Positions 27,228 through 35,641 of a DNA stretch of 64,000 bases are shown piece after piece. This DNA comes from Solirubrum puertoriconensis (GTDB lineage: Bacteria > Bacteroidota > Bacteroidia > Cytophagales > Hymenobacteraceae), in the NCBI RefSeq assembly GCF_001483135.1, contig NZ_LNAL01000003.1:248001-312000 (forward strand). Direction: 5' to 3'. Numbering within the stretch: the first letter of the stretch is position 1; every line of letters begins with the position of its first letter. The translations under genes and the position numbers were made by a program. Under the pieces are notes generated by a model. The model saw nothing but the letters and a program-made list of their open reading frames with translations, ran no database searches and was not told the DNA's origin.

Positions 27228-27923
27228 TTAAACGCGCTGCTTAATGACCGATGCCGGCACGCCCACCGCGGTGCATTGTGCGGGCAAATTGCGCACCACT
27301 ACGGCACCAGCTCCCACCACAGCTGCGGCGCCAATGCGTACTTGGTTGATAACGGTAGCATTGGTACCCAAGTATACGCCAGCTTCGAGATGGGCTTCGC
27401 CGCCTACGTTGGCGTGCGGCATCAGCGAGCAAAAATCCTCGAGTACGGCATCGTGCCCGATGGTGCAGCCCAGGTTGATGAGCACGTGGCGACCTAGGCG
27501 GATGTCGCACGTAAAAATGCTGGCTTGGCAGATGATGCAGCCCACACCCAATTGTATCTGCTGATATGCGCGCATTTGCACCGAAGGGTGCACCAGCGTA
27601 GCATAATGGATGCGCGGCGACGTGAGGCGGCTTACCACGGCGGCGCGGCTGCGGCTGCTGCCCACGGCTACGGCCACGTACACCGAGTCGTCGGTGGCGT
27701 TCAGGTCGTCAACGGTGCCGAGCCACGGCAGCTCGTGCACGCGCTCGGTGGCGGGCCGCTGATCGTCGTAGAAGCCCAGTACGTTCCAGCGTTGCTCTAC
27801 TTCGTTGAGCTGGCGCACGAGCTGCAGTACTTCGCGGCCGAGGCCGCCCGCGCCAACAATTACGAGCGGCCGCACGCCGGTGAACTCGGGGTCTTCGTAC
27901 TCAGAAAAGAAAAGCTGGGTCAT
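27228..27923 (-). CDS. pglD: PglD-like sugar O/N-acetyltransferase
   Basis: 231 residues from MTQLFFSEYEDPEF; the start overlaps the stop of pglC by ATGA. The N-terminal domain is the PglB/NeuD-type nucleotide-sugar binding fold (PLVIVGAGGLGREVLQLV). The C-terminal half is a left-handed beta-helix of hexapeptide repeats, with the acetyl-CoA site near NLGCTIGHDAVLEDF. In the bacillosamine pathway this enzyme N-acetylates the 4-amino sugar made by PglE. Confidence 0.88.
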   Translation of the reverse strand: MTQLFFSEYEDPEFTGVRPLVIVGAGGLGREVLQLVRQLNEVEQRWNVLGFYDDQRPATERVHELPWLGTVDDLNATDDSVYVAVAVGSSRSRAAVVSRLTSPRIHYATLVHPSVQMRAYQQIQLGVGCIICQASIFTCDIRLGRHVLINLGCTIGHDAVLEDFCSLMPHANVGGEAHLEAGVYLGTNATVINQVRIGAAAVVGAGAVVVRNLPAQCTAVGVPASVIKQRV

Positions 27924-28582
27924 GCGGCAGGAGAATCGGAAGAGCTTGAGGCCGAGCCCCGGAAGGCTTCGGTGGTGGCTTGCCCGGGTGCCGAAATGCC
28001 TTTGGCACCTAGCACGCGGGCAGCAGTCAGCCCTAGAATACGTAAATCGAGCGCAAAAGAGAGATGCTCGACGTACCACACGTCGAAGACAAATTTTTGC
28101 TCCCAGCTGATAGCGTTGCGGCCGTTGACCTGCGCCCACCCCGTAATGCCGGGGCGCACCTCGTGGCGGCGGGCTTGCAGAGCTGAGTAAAGTGGCAGAT
28201 ACTCGGGCAACAAGGGGCGTGGGCCTACTAAGCTAATGTCGCCGCGCAGCACGTTCCAGAGCTGGGGCAACTCGTCGACGGAAGAAGCGCGCAGCCAGCG
28301 ACCTAGGCGCGTGAGGCGCTGGGCATCGGGTAGTAGCTGGCCCTGGGCGTCGCGCTCGTCCGTCATGGTTTGCAGCTTATAAAGCGTAAACAGGCGGCCG
28401 TGCAACCCCGGGCGTTGGTGCCGAAACAGTACGCAGCCACTTCCGGGCTGGCACTTCAGCAACACGGCCGCAACGGCCAGTATTGGCAGCGCCAGCAGTA
28501 GCAGAGGCGCGGCCAGCAGCACATCGAGCAGGCGCTTGCCCCAAGCGCGGTACCAACCAGTAGGAGCGGCAGATGCAGACAT
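27920..28582 (-). CDS. pglC: Undecaprenyl phosphosugar transferase, PglC-like
   Basis: 220 residues from MSASAAPTGWYRAW. It has a re-entrant membrane helix (about residues 16-38) and the small monotopic phosphoglycosyl transferase core: VLFRHQRPGLHGRLFTLYK, MTDERDAQG (catalytic Asp-Glu), SSVDELPQLWNVLRGDISLVGPRPLLPEY and RPGITGWAQVNGRN. It would load a phosphosugar onto undecaprenyl phosphate to begin a glycan. The C-terminal Ala/Ser-rich tail is extra. The 4-nt overlap with pglD implies translational coupling. No PglF-type dehydratase is in the window. Confidence 0.9.
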   Translation of the reverse strand: MSASAAPTGWYRAWGKRLLDVLLAAPLLLLALPILAVAAVLLKCQPGSGCVLFRHQRPGLHGRLFTLYKLQTMTDERDAQGQLLPDAQRLTRLGRWLRASSVDELPQLWNVLRGDISLVGPRPLLPEYLPLYSALQARRHEVRPGITGWAQVNGRNAISWEQKFVFDVWYVEHLSFALDLRILGLTAARVLGAKGISAPGQATTEAFRGSASSSSDSPAA

Positions 28583-28680
28583 GCAGTGTGGGCGCGGATA
28601 AAGCCCGGTGCAAGTTACGCGCAAGCTTTTCATCGGACCGATTGCGGCAGGTATGGCTGCTACGTTGTTGCTTTGTGGCC

Positions 28681-29502
28681 ATGCTCGTTTTCCCCAATGC
28701 CAAGCTCAACCTAGGGCTGCACATCACCGAACGCCGCCCCGATGGCTTTCATACGCTCGAAACCGCCATGGTGCCGCTGCCGTGGTGCGATGCGCTGGAG
28801 GTACTGCCCAGCACCGCCGACACTTCGCTGGCGCTTACCGGCCGCCCCATCCCCGGCGACCCGGCCACCAACCTGTGCATTCGGGCGTACGAGCTGCTAA
28901 AAGCTGACTTTCCGGAGGTACCGGCCGTGCAAATGCACCTGCACAAAGTAGTGCCCATTGGTGCCGGCCTAGGTGGTGGTTCGGGCGATGCAGCCTTTGC
29001 CCTCAAAGCGCTGAACACGGTGCTCGACCTAGGGCTGACCGACGACCAGCTGGAAGCCTACGCCCGCCGCCTCGGTTCGGATTGTGCCTTCTTCGTGCGC
29101 AACCAACCGGCGCTGGCTACTGGCCGCGGCGACGAACTCGCGCCCTTGTCGCTGCCGCAACTCGCGGGCACGGCTTGCAAGGTTATTTACCCCAACCTGC
29201 ACATTAGCACGGCCGAGGCTTATGCGGGCGTAAAGCCCAAAGCACCCGCCCATGATTTGCGCACGGCACTGAGCGGCCCCATCGAAACATGGCGCGATAC
29301 CGTGGTGAACGATTTTGAGGCCTCGCTGGCCCCTAGGTACCCGTTGCTCAACGAGCTGAAGCAGCAGCTCTACGCCGCCGGTGCCGCCTACGCTAGCCTG
29401 TCAGGCTCGGGGTCGGCGGTATTTGGCTTATGGCCAGGGCAGCCGCTGCCGCCGAGCATAGCCTTAACCAGCGACTTCCTCGTGTGGGATGGGCAGCTGT
29501 GA
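28681..29502 (+). CDS. ispE: 4-diphosphocytidyl-2-C-methylerythritol kinase
   Basis: 273 residues from MLVFPNAKLNLGLHITE; an earlier in-frame start lies inside the divergent pglC region. It is a GHMP kinase with N-terminal PNAKLNLGLHI, the ATP loop PIGAGLGGGSGDAAFAL, and a C-terminal SGSGSAVFGL motif. It performs the ATP-dependent step of the MEP isoprenoid pathway. Its 3' end overlaps the opposing eamA-like gene by 39 bases. Confidence 0.95.
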   Translation: MLVFPNAKLNLGLHITERRPDGFHTLETAMVPLPWCDALEVLPSTADTSLALTGRPIPGDPATNLCIRAYELLKADFPEVPAVQMHLHKVVPIGAGLGGGSGDAAFALKALNTVLDLGLTDDQLEAYARRLGSDCAFFVRNQPALATGRGDELAPLSLPQLAGTACKVIYPNLHISTAEAYAGVKPKAPAHDLRTALSGPIETWRDTVVNDFEASLAPRYPLLNELKQQLYAAGAAYASLSGSGSAVFGLWPGQPLPPSIALTSDFLVWDGQL

Positions 29503-30384
29503 GGCCGCGCGGCGCCGGCGCACCCACTGGTCGATAACTGGGTGCACCAGCACGCTTAGCAGGATAATGACTGTGCCGAGGTAAAAGCCCGTCGACATCT
29601 TCTCCTGGCTGCCGAAGATGAGCACGGCCAAGGCAATGCCGTACACGGGCTCCAGGTTCACGGTGAGGTTGAGCGAGAAGGCCGACAGGCGCTGCTGCAG
29701 CTCCACCGAAGCCGAAAAGGCATACACGGTGCACACGCCGGCCAGTATCAGCAGCCACAACCAGTCGAGCAGGGTAGGGTCGAGTTGCGGCAGCTCGCCG
29801 CCAAAACCTGGGCGGAAAATCAAAAACAAAGCAATGCTCAGGCAGGCCCCGCTCATTTCGTACAGCGTGAGGCGCAGGGGTGGGTGCTGCTTGGTAAGCT
29901 TGGCGTTGAACACGCTGAACAACGCACTCAGGCCCGCCGAAAACACCGCTACACCTAGGCCAAGTAGTTGGTCGAACTCGGCTTGCGACACCAGGTACAA
30001 ACCGACCATGGCCACCAAGCCCAGCACGATTTCGTAAGCCTCGAAGCGCTTGCGCAAGATCAGCGGCTCCAGTATCGAGGTCCAGAGCGCGAGCGTAGCC
30101 ATGCCGGCCAAACACACGCTTACCGACGACAACCGCGCCGCCAGAAAAAAGGTAATCCAGTGCACGGCCACCATTGCCCCTACGCCCAACAGCCGCAACG
30201 CCTGCCCCCGCGATACCCGCCATTCCTGCTTGCGCGAAACCAGCAGAATGGCCAAGCCCACCGAGGCAATGAGTGTGCGGTAAAATACCAGCTCCACGGG
30301 CGGCAGCGAAATCAGCTTGCCCAGGATGGCCGTAAAGCCCCACAGGAATACAATAAAGTGGAGGCGGAGGTAGTCTTTGAGCAT
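29464..30384 (-). CDS. EamA/DMT family transporter
   Basis: 306 residues from MLKDYLRLHFIVFLWGF, with ten predicted membrane helices in two EamA repeats (about 7-140 and 150-290). FLWGFTAILGKL in helix 1 and LNLTVNLEPVYGIALAVLIFGS near the end are family hallmarks. It is a drug/metabolite exporter with unknown substrate, 55 bases after the LptF/G gene in the same direction. Confidence 0.88.
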   Translation of the reverse strand: MLKDYLRLHFIVFLWGFTAILGKLISLPPVELVFYRTLIASVGLAILLVSRKQEWRVSRGQALRLLGVGAMVAVHWITFFLAARLSSVSVCLAGMATLALWTSILEPLILRKRFEAYEIVLGLVAMVGLYLVSQAEFDQLLGLGVAVFSAGLSALFSVFNAKLTKQHPPLRLTLYEMSGACLSIALFLIFRPGFGGELPQLDPTLLDWLWLLILAGVCTVYAFSASVELQQRLSAFSLNLTVNLEPVYGIALAVLIFGSQEKMSTGFYLGTVIILLSVLVHPVIDQWVRRRRAASQLPIPHEEVAG

Positions 30385-30439
30385 GGTGGTGGGGGTAGCG
30401 CCAGCCGGCAACCTAGGGCCGCAGGCTGACACCTGGCGG

Positions 30440-31519
30440 TTAACGCGGAATAAACTTATAGAGCACCAGCCCGATGCTGGTAAACACAATATTGGGCACC
30501 CAGGCGGCTAGCATCGGCGGCATATCGCCCACCAAAGCCAGGTTGCGGCTCAGGATAACGAAGCCGATGTAGATGAAGGCCAGCACGAAACCTAGGGCAA
30601 TTTGGCCGCCCACGCCGGTGCGCGATTTGCGCGCACTCATGATTACGCCAATCACCGTCAGAATAACGATGGCGAAGGGGTAGGCGTAGCGTTCGGCCCG
30701 CTCTACCAGGTAAATCTCGGTGTCGCTGGCGCCGCGGTTTACTTTTTCCTGAATCAGGTTTTGCAGCTCGGGCAGGGTAAGCGTTTCGGCGAGCTTAAAA
30801 GTGCTGGCGAAGTCTTTGGGGTACAGATTAAGCGTGGTGTCGCGGGCCGGAAAAACCTTCAGGGTTTCCTTGTCGCCGTTGATGGTGCGCACCACCTGCG
30901 GCGTAAGGTGCCAGGCTTTTTTGGTGGAGTCCCAACTGATGGCCTCGGCCGACATGCGGCGCTTGAGCATGGTACCATCAATGGTTTCCAGCGCAAAACG
31001 GTAGCCCACGTTGCTCACGTTGTCGTAGCTCTCGAGGTAGGCGTAGTGCTGCGGACCAATCTTGATGTGCACGTTGCGCCCCTGAAAGCGGTAGGGGTTC
31101 TTGACGTACTTGCGCTCGAAGGCCACGCGCGGCTTGTTGGCCAGCGGAATGACCCAGCCAATCAGCCCAAACGTAGCCAGCCCAATAATGCCGCCGCCCA
31201 TAACATAAGGCAGCAGAAACCGACGGAAGCTCACGCCCGAGGCCAGAATAGCTACAATCTCGGTGCGGGCCGCCAAGCGCGCCGTCACCAGCACCGTGGC
31301 AATAAACACCGTGATGGGCGAAAGCAGGTTGGCGTAGTACGGGAACAGGTTCAGGTAATACTCCGTGATGATTTTGCCTGCCGCAAGGTTGTGTTTGATG
31401 AAGTCGTCGTTCTTCTCCGTGAAGTCAATCACGCATATCACCATCACTAGCACTACCACCGTGAAAATGAAGGTGGTGAGCATTTTACCTAGGACGTATT
31501 TATCGAGGAGCCGGAGCAT
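30440..31519 (-). CDS. LptF/LptG-family permease (YjgP/YjgQ)
   Basis: 359 residues from MLRLLDKYVLGKML. Three helices at each end flank a large periplasmic beta-jellyroll domain (about 120-260). ARTEIVAILASGVSF in the coupling region and the late helices match LptF/LptG, the inner-membrane part of the lipopolysaccharide exporter. LptF and LptG are hard to tell apart here; only one is in the window. It is cotranscribed with tgt across a repeat-filled spacer. Confidence 0.9.
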   Translation of the reverse strand: MLRLLDKYVLGKMLTTFIFTVVVLVMVICVIDFTEKNDDFIKHNLAAGKIITEYYLNLFPYYANLLSPITVFIATVLVTARLAARTEIVAILASGVSFRRFLLPYVMGGGIIGLATFGLIGWVIPLANKPRVAFERKYVKNPYRFQGRNVHIKIGPQHYAYLESYDNVSNVGYRFALETIDGTMLKRRMSAEAISWDSTKKAWHLTPQVVRTINGDKETLKVFPARDTTLNLYPKDFASTFKLAETLTLPELQNLIQEKVNRGASDTEIYLVERAERYAYPFAIVILTVIGVIMSARKSRTGVGGQIALGFVLAFIYIGFVILSRNLALVGDMPPMLAAWVPNIVFTSIGLVLYKFIPR

Positions 31520-31520
31520 G

Positions 31521-31610
31521 TTCAATGAACAATTATCAATCAGCAATGATCAGTGCGCGAGCAGCCAGAACGGAGTTGTGCACTGCTCATTGTTAATTGA
31601 TCATTGAATT
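31521..31610. repeat. Inverted repeat filling the tgt-lptF/G spacer
   Basis: The left arm TTCAATGAACAATTATCAAT (31521-31540) with CAATGATCAGTGC (31544-31556) pairs imperfectly with the right arm GCACTGCTCATTG (31580-31592) plus TTAATTGATCATTGAATT (31593-31610). The element occupies the whole spacer, from the lptF/G start to the tgt stop. Confidence 0.75.
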
Positions 31611-32740
31611 TAGAGTCGTACCATCAGCTGCTTCACCATCTTCTCCTTCCACTCGCGGAAAGTGCCGGCGAGGATTTGCTCGCGGGCGTTGCGCACCAGC
31701 CACAGGTAGAAGGTGAGGTTGTGGACCGAGGCCACCATACCGGCCAAGTACTCGCTGGCGTGGAACAGGTGGCGCACGTAAGATTTCGAGTAGAACGTGC
31801 TGGCATAGCCGCCGAGTTCTTCGTCGATGGGGGAGAAGTCCTGCTCCCACTTCTTGTTCTTGATGTTGATAATGCCCTGCGTGGTAAACAGCATGCCGTT
31901 GCGGGCGTTGCGGGTAGGCAGCACGCAGTCGAACATATCCACACCTAGGGCAATGTTCTCCAGAATGTTGGCCGGCGTGCCCACGCCCATGAGGTAGCGC
32001 GGCTTGTCGACGGGCAAAATGTCGCAGCAGAGCTCCGTCATCTCGTACATCAGGTCGGCGGGTTCGCCCACGCTCAGGCCGCCAATGGCGTTGCCGGCGC
32101 GGCCTTGCTCGGCAATAAACTCAGCCGACTGCTTGCGTAAATCCCGAAAGGTGCTGCCCTGCACAATCGGGAAGAGCTGCTGCTCGTAGCCATAGAGCGG
32201 CTCGGTGCTGTCGATGCGCTCGATGCAGCGCTTCAGCCAGCGGTGCGTCATCTCCATGGAGCGGCGAGCGTAGTCGTACTCGCAGGGCCACGGCGTGCAC
32301 TCGTCGAACGCCATGATGATATCGGCCCCGATTACGCGCTGAATATCCATCACGCCCTCGGGTGTGAAGAGGTGGTGCGAGCCGTCGATGTGCGAGCGGA
32401 ACTTCACGCCCTCTTCTTTAATCTTGCGCGTTTCAGAAAGCGAGTACACCTGGTAGCCGCCCGAATCGGTGAGGATTGGCCTGTCCCAACCGTTGAACTT
32501 GTGCAGGCCGCCGGCTTTCTGCAGCGTATCGAGGCCGGGGCGCAGGTACAAGTGGTAGGTATTGCCCAAAATGATTTGGGCATTGATATCTTCTTTGATT
32601 TCGCGCTGGTGTACGGCTTTCACCGAACCGGCCGTGCCCACGGGCATGAAAATGGGCGTCTGGATGGTGCCGTGATCGGTGGTGAGCACACCGGCGCGGG
32701 CTTTGGATTGCGGATCGTGAGCGACGAGGTCGAAAGTCAT
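31610..32740 (-). CDS. tgt: Queuine tRNA-ribosyltransferase
   Basis: 376 residues from MTFDLVAHDPQSKARAG. TIM-barrel Tgt motifs are intact: GTIQTPIFMPVGT, LTDSGGYQVYSL (nucleophile region), AFDECTPWPC, QGSTFRDLR, and FDCVLPTRNARNG with the catalytic Asp. It exchanges guanine 34 for preQ1 in tRNAs with GUN anticodons. The usual zinc site C-x-C-x2-C is absent: the segment after INIKNKKWEQDFSPIDEE has no cysteine, although the following SYVRHLFHASEYLAG is kept. I recall the same loss in other Bacteroidota Tgt proteins. Confidence 0.96.
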   Translation of the reverse strand: MTFDLVAHDPQSKARAGVLTTDHGTIQTPIFMPVGTAGSVKAVHQREIKEDINAQIILGNTYHLYLRPGLDTLQKAGGLHKFNGWDRPILTDSGGYQVYSLSETRKIKEEGVKFRSHIDGSHHLFTPEGVMDIQRVIGADIIMAFDECTPWPCEYDYARRSMEMTHRWLKRCIERIDSTEPLYGYEQQLFPIVQGSTFRDLRKQSAEFIAEQGRAGNAIGGLSVGEPADLMYEMTELCCDILPVDKPRYLMGVGTPANILENIALGVDMFDCVLPTRNARNGMLFTTQGIINIKNKKWEQDFSPIDEELGGYASTFYSKSYVRHLFHASEYLAGMVASVHNLTFYLWLVRNAREQILAGTFREWKEKMVKQLMVRL

Positions 32741-32899
32741 GCGAAAGAGAAAGGCGGTAGCTGGTGCCGGTTGTGCCAAACAATCCCTAGGTGCCGGCAT
32801 CACCAACAGCTCAGGCAGTTGGACAAGGGGGCGCTCGGTATTGTCCTGCTAAACGCACCAGCGCAGGCGGGCGCCCGCGGCTGTTAGCTAAACAAGCCG

Positions 32900-32907
32900 C
32901 AAAGGTA
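32900..32907 (-). promoter_or_regulatory. Possible -7 box for the tgt operon
   Basis: TACCTTTG on the minus strand, 159 bases before the tgt start, back to back with the plus-strand box at 32945. Confidence 0.45.
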
Positions 32908-32944
32908 ACCCGTATGGGCGGTTCGTGCCTCCCCTCGGATTGGC

Positions 32945-32952
32945 TACTTTTG
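32945..32952 (+). promoter_or_regulatory. -7 box for the glycosyltransferase gene
   Basis: TACTTTTG, preceded at 19 bases by TTCG (32922-32925). It lies 31 bases before the TTG start. Confidence 0.5.
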
Positions 32953-32983
32953 CCGGCCGTATTCTACTAACTCCGCACCTGCC

Positions 32984-34123
32984 TTGCCTTTCCACCTATC
33001 GCCCGTTTCCTGGCTACTTGTGCTTTGCGTGGTGGTGCAGCTGGTGTATGCGGTGTACTACTTCTGGCCGTTTGGCAGCCGCCACGTAGCCGAAACGCTG
33101 GAGCCCGATTCTGCCCACGAAGCCGAACGCCCGGTGTCCGTTGTGGTGGCGGCTCGCAACGCGGCCGACCAGCTGCGGCAGCTGATGCCGGTGCTGCTGA
33201 ACCAGGAGTACGCAAAGTTTGAGGTGGTGCTCATCGACGACCGCTCCGAGGACGAAACCATCCTGTACGCGCAGCAACTCACGCAGTACTACCCCAACGT
33301 GCGCCTCGTAACGGTGGAGCGTACGCCCAACAACCTGGCTCCTAAAAAGTACGCCCTTACCCTAGGTATTAAAGTAGCCCGCTACCCGTACCTGCTCTTT
33401 ACCGACGCCGACTGCGTGCCCACCTCGTACCAGTGGTTGCGGCACATGGCGCGCGGCTTCGAAACGGGTGCCGATTTGGTGCTGGGCTACGGCCCTTACG
33501 CCGAAGCCCCTGGGCTACTAAACAAGCTCGTGCGCTTCGAAACGTTGCTTACGGGCCTGCAGTACCTCAGCTATGCCGAGCGTGGCCAGCCCTACATGGG
33601 CGTGGGCCGCAACCTTGCCTACACCAAGCAAACCTTTATGGCCACCAAAGGCTTCGCTTCGCACATCAGGCAGCTTAGCGGCGACGATGATTTGCTGGTG
33701 CAGGATGCCGTGCAACTTGGGCGGCAAGCGGCCGTCGTTACGGCAGCTGAGGCGCAAACCGTGAGCCTTGCTCCGACCACCTGGCGGGAGTGGTGGCACC
33801 AGAAGCGCCGCCACATGGCCGCCGGCAATCGGTACCGATTTGCCGACCGACTTCGGATTGGAACCTTTATCTTAGCCAACGGCTTATTTTATCTCGCAAC
33901 TCTGGCGGCATTAGTAGTGCCTGATCCTGAATGGGTAGCGCTTGCAGGGGCTTGGGTAGTCCGAACCTCGACAGCACTTGCTACGTACGCGCAGGCCAGC
34001 CGCCGCCTCCACGACCGGCAACCGCTGTGGTTGCTTCCGGCGTTGGATGCGGGGTATTTTTTTGCCTACTTTCTCCTGACAGCCTCGTTAGTGCTCTACC
34101 GCAACCCCTCCCGATGGAAGTAA
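32984..34123 (+). CDS. Family 2 membrane glycosyltransferase
   Basis: 379 residues using a TTG start; no in-frame ATG precedes the conserved region, and the promoter at 32945 supports this start. N-terminal helix (about 6-28), a GT-A domain with VSVVVAARNAADQL, IDDRSEDET and FTDADCVP (DxD-like), a GDDDLLVQD acceptor motif, then a QKRRHM motif and three C-terminal helices. It probably transfers a sugar from a nucleotide donor to a lipid or envelope glycan. The sigma factor gene overlaps its last 10 bases. Confidence 0.88.
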   Translation: MPFHLSPVSWLLVLCVVVQLVYAVYYFWPFGSRHVAETLEPDSAHEAERPVSVVVAARNAADQLRQLMPVLLNQEYAKFEVVLIDDRSEDETILYAQQLTQYYPNVRLVTVERTPNNLAPKKYALTLGIKVARYPYLLFTDADCVPTSYQWLRHMARGFETGADLVLGYGPYAEAPGLLNKLVRFETLLTGLQYLSYAERGQPYMGVGRNLAYTKQTFMATKGFASHIRQLSGDDDLLVQDAVQLGRQAAVVTAAEAQTVSLAPTTWREWWHQKRRHMAAGNRYRFADRLRIGTFILANGLFYLATLAALVVPDPEWVALAGAWVVRTSTALATYAQASRRLHDRQPLWLLPALDAGYFFAYFLLTASLVLYRNPSRWK

Positions 34124-34737
34124 ATAATCAGGACCTCCAGAAGCAGTTCTCGGCCAAAGCCAAGCACGACTTCAAGCTTATCCGCGCAGCCGTGGAGCAG
34201 GCCGACGAGAAGGCGTACGCCGAACTGATGCAGATTTATAAGAAGCCCGTGTATCACGTGGTGCTTAAAATGGTGCGCAACCCCGACGATGCCGAAGACC
34301 TCACCATCGAGGCTTTCGCCAAGGCGTTCCGCAACCTGCACAAGTTCAACCCGGAGTACGCTTTCAGTACCTGGCTTTTCCGCATCGCCACCAACAACTG
34401 CATCGACTTTATTCGCAAGAATAAAATCAAGACGATGTCGATTGATTCGGCCATCAAGATTGACAACGGCGACGAAATCACCATCGATTTCCGCGACAAC
34501 AACTTGAACCCTGCCGAAACGGCCATCAAGAACCAGAAAATCGAAATCATGCAGCACGTGGTATCGCGGCTGCCCGATAAGTACCAGCGCCTCGTAACCC
34601 TGCGCTATTTCGACGAGCTGAGCTACGAAGAAATTGCCCAGGAGCTGAAAGCGCCCCTAGGTACCGTGAAGGCCCAACTGCACCGCGCCCGCGAGTTGCT
34701 CTATGACATGGTGAAGAACAAGAAGGAAATCATCTAG
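34114..34737 (+). CDS. ECF-type RNA polymerase sigma factor
   Basis: 207 residues from MEVNNQDLQKQFSAKA. Sigma region 2 (about 35-105) includes the NPDDAEDLTIEAFAKAF core and FSTWLFRIATNNCIDFIRK; region 4 (about 145-200) has LPDKYQRLVTLRYFDELSYEEIAQELKAPLGTVKAQLHRAR. The start overlaps the glycosyltransferase end by 10 bases, indicating coupling. No anti-sigma gene adjoins, so control is not evident. A terminator follows within 25 bases. Confidence 0.93.
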   Translation: MEVNNQDLQKQFSAKAKHDFKLIRAAVEQADEKAYAELMQIYKKPVYHVVLKMVRNPDDAEDLTIEAFAKAFRNLHKFNPEYAFSTWLFRIATNNCIDFIRKNKIKTMSIDSAIKIDNGDEITIDFRDNNLNPAETAIKNQKIEIMQHVVSRLPDKYQRLVTLRYFDELSYEEIAQELKAPLGTVKAQLHRARELLYDMVKNKKEII

Positions 34738-34759
34738 CGCCTTCTGCCTTTCACAAATT

Positions 34760-34786
34760 GAAGCCCCGCCACCTTGGCGGGGCTTC
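34760..34786 (+). terminator. Terminator after the ECF sigma gene
   Basis: An 11-bp stem GAAGCCCCGCC / GGCGGGGCTTC with a 5-nt loop, then gttgtttgt. Confidence 0.85.
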
Positions 34787-34919
34787 GTTGTTTGTAGGCG
34801 GGCTTCGGCCCGCGTTTGCGTGAGCAGCAAGCATAAGGGCAGTTCCGCGCGCAACCACTCGTTCTGGCAAATGCGCACTGAAGTCCGCGCTACAATCGCA
34901 CCGCAGCCTAGTGGTGCCT

Positions 34920-34927
34920 TACCTTTG
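34920..34927 (+). promoter_or_regulatory. -7 box for rsmG, near-leaderless
   Basis: TACCTTTG ends 7 bases before the ATG at 34935, so transcription would start at or beside the start codon. The -33 region is weak. Confidence 0.55.
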
Positions 34928-34934
34928 CCCTACA

Positions 34935-35594
34935 ATGGATATCCTCTTCCGCTACTTCCCCGACCTCACGCCCCGCCAACGCGAGCAGTTTCAGCAGCTC
35001 GACCACGAATTCCGCGGTTGGAACGAGCGTGTCAACCTGATTGCTCGCACCGATGTGGAAAACTTGGCCGAACGCCACTTTCTACACTCCCTAGGTATTG
35101 CCAAGGTGGTTCAGTTTCCGGCAGGCAGCACGGTGCTCGATGTAGGCACGGGCGGCGGATTGCCGGGGTTGCCGTTGGCCATTATGTTTCCGGAGGTAGA
35201 GTTTCACCTCATCGACAGCATCGGCAAAAAGATTAAAGCCGTGCAGGATATGGCGCATGCACTAAAGCTGCACAACGTTACGGCCGAGCAGGTGCGGGCG
35301 GAGCAAGTGCGCTCGAAGTTCGATTTTGTGGTGAGCCGCGCCGTTACGCGCTTGGCCAACTTCCACCCCTGGATTGCCCAACGCTACACCGCTACCGCCA
35401 GCGCCGACGAATCGCACGGCCTGTACTACCTCAAAGGCGGCGACTTAACGGAGGAGCTTGAAGAGTCGGGTTTGGTGGCTTCGGTAACCAACCTGAGCGA
35501 CTTCTTCGGCGAGGAGTTTTTCGAAACCAAAAAGGTGGTGTTTGTGCCGGCTAACAAAGCACTTGCAAAAGGCAAACGCACCAACAACGTATAG
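34935..35594 (+). CDS. rsmG: 16S rRNA (guanine527-N7)-methyltransferase
   Basis: 219 residues from MDILFRYFPDLTPRQ. RsmG features are WNERVNLIARTD, HFLHSLGIAK, the SAM-binding VLDVGTGGGLPGLPLAI, and IDSIGKKIKAV. It methylates G527 of 16S rRNA. The -7 box at 34920 fixes the start at 34935 rather than an upstream GTG. Confidence 0.95.
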   Translation: MDILFRYFPDLTPRQREQFQQLDHEFRGWNERVNLIARTDVENLAERHFLHSLGIAKVVQFPAGSTVLDVGTGGGLPGLPLAIMFPEVEFHLIDSIGKKIKAVQDMAHALKLHNVTAEQVRAEQVRSKFDFVVSRAVTRLANFHPWIAQRYTATASADESHGLYYLKGGDLTEELEESGLVASVTNLSDFFGEEFFETKKVVFVPANKALAKGKRTNNV

Positions 35595-35599
35595 CCAAC

Positions 35600-35638
35600 A
35601 GCGAAGCGGCGCGGGGTACCACCCCGCGCCGCTTCGCT
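35600..35638. terminator. 18-bp hairpin between rsmG and the convergent hydrolase
   Basis: Arms 35600-35617 and 35621-35638 pair perfectly around a 3-nt loop. It is shared by two convergent genes; no clear T-run. Confidence 0.75.
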
Positions 35639-35641
35639 ATA

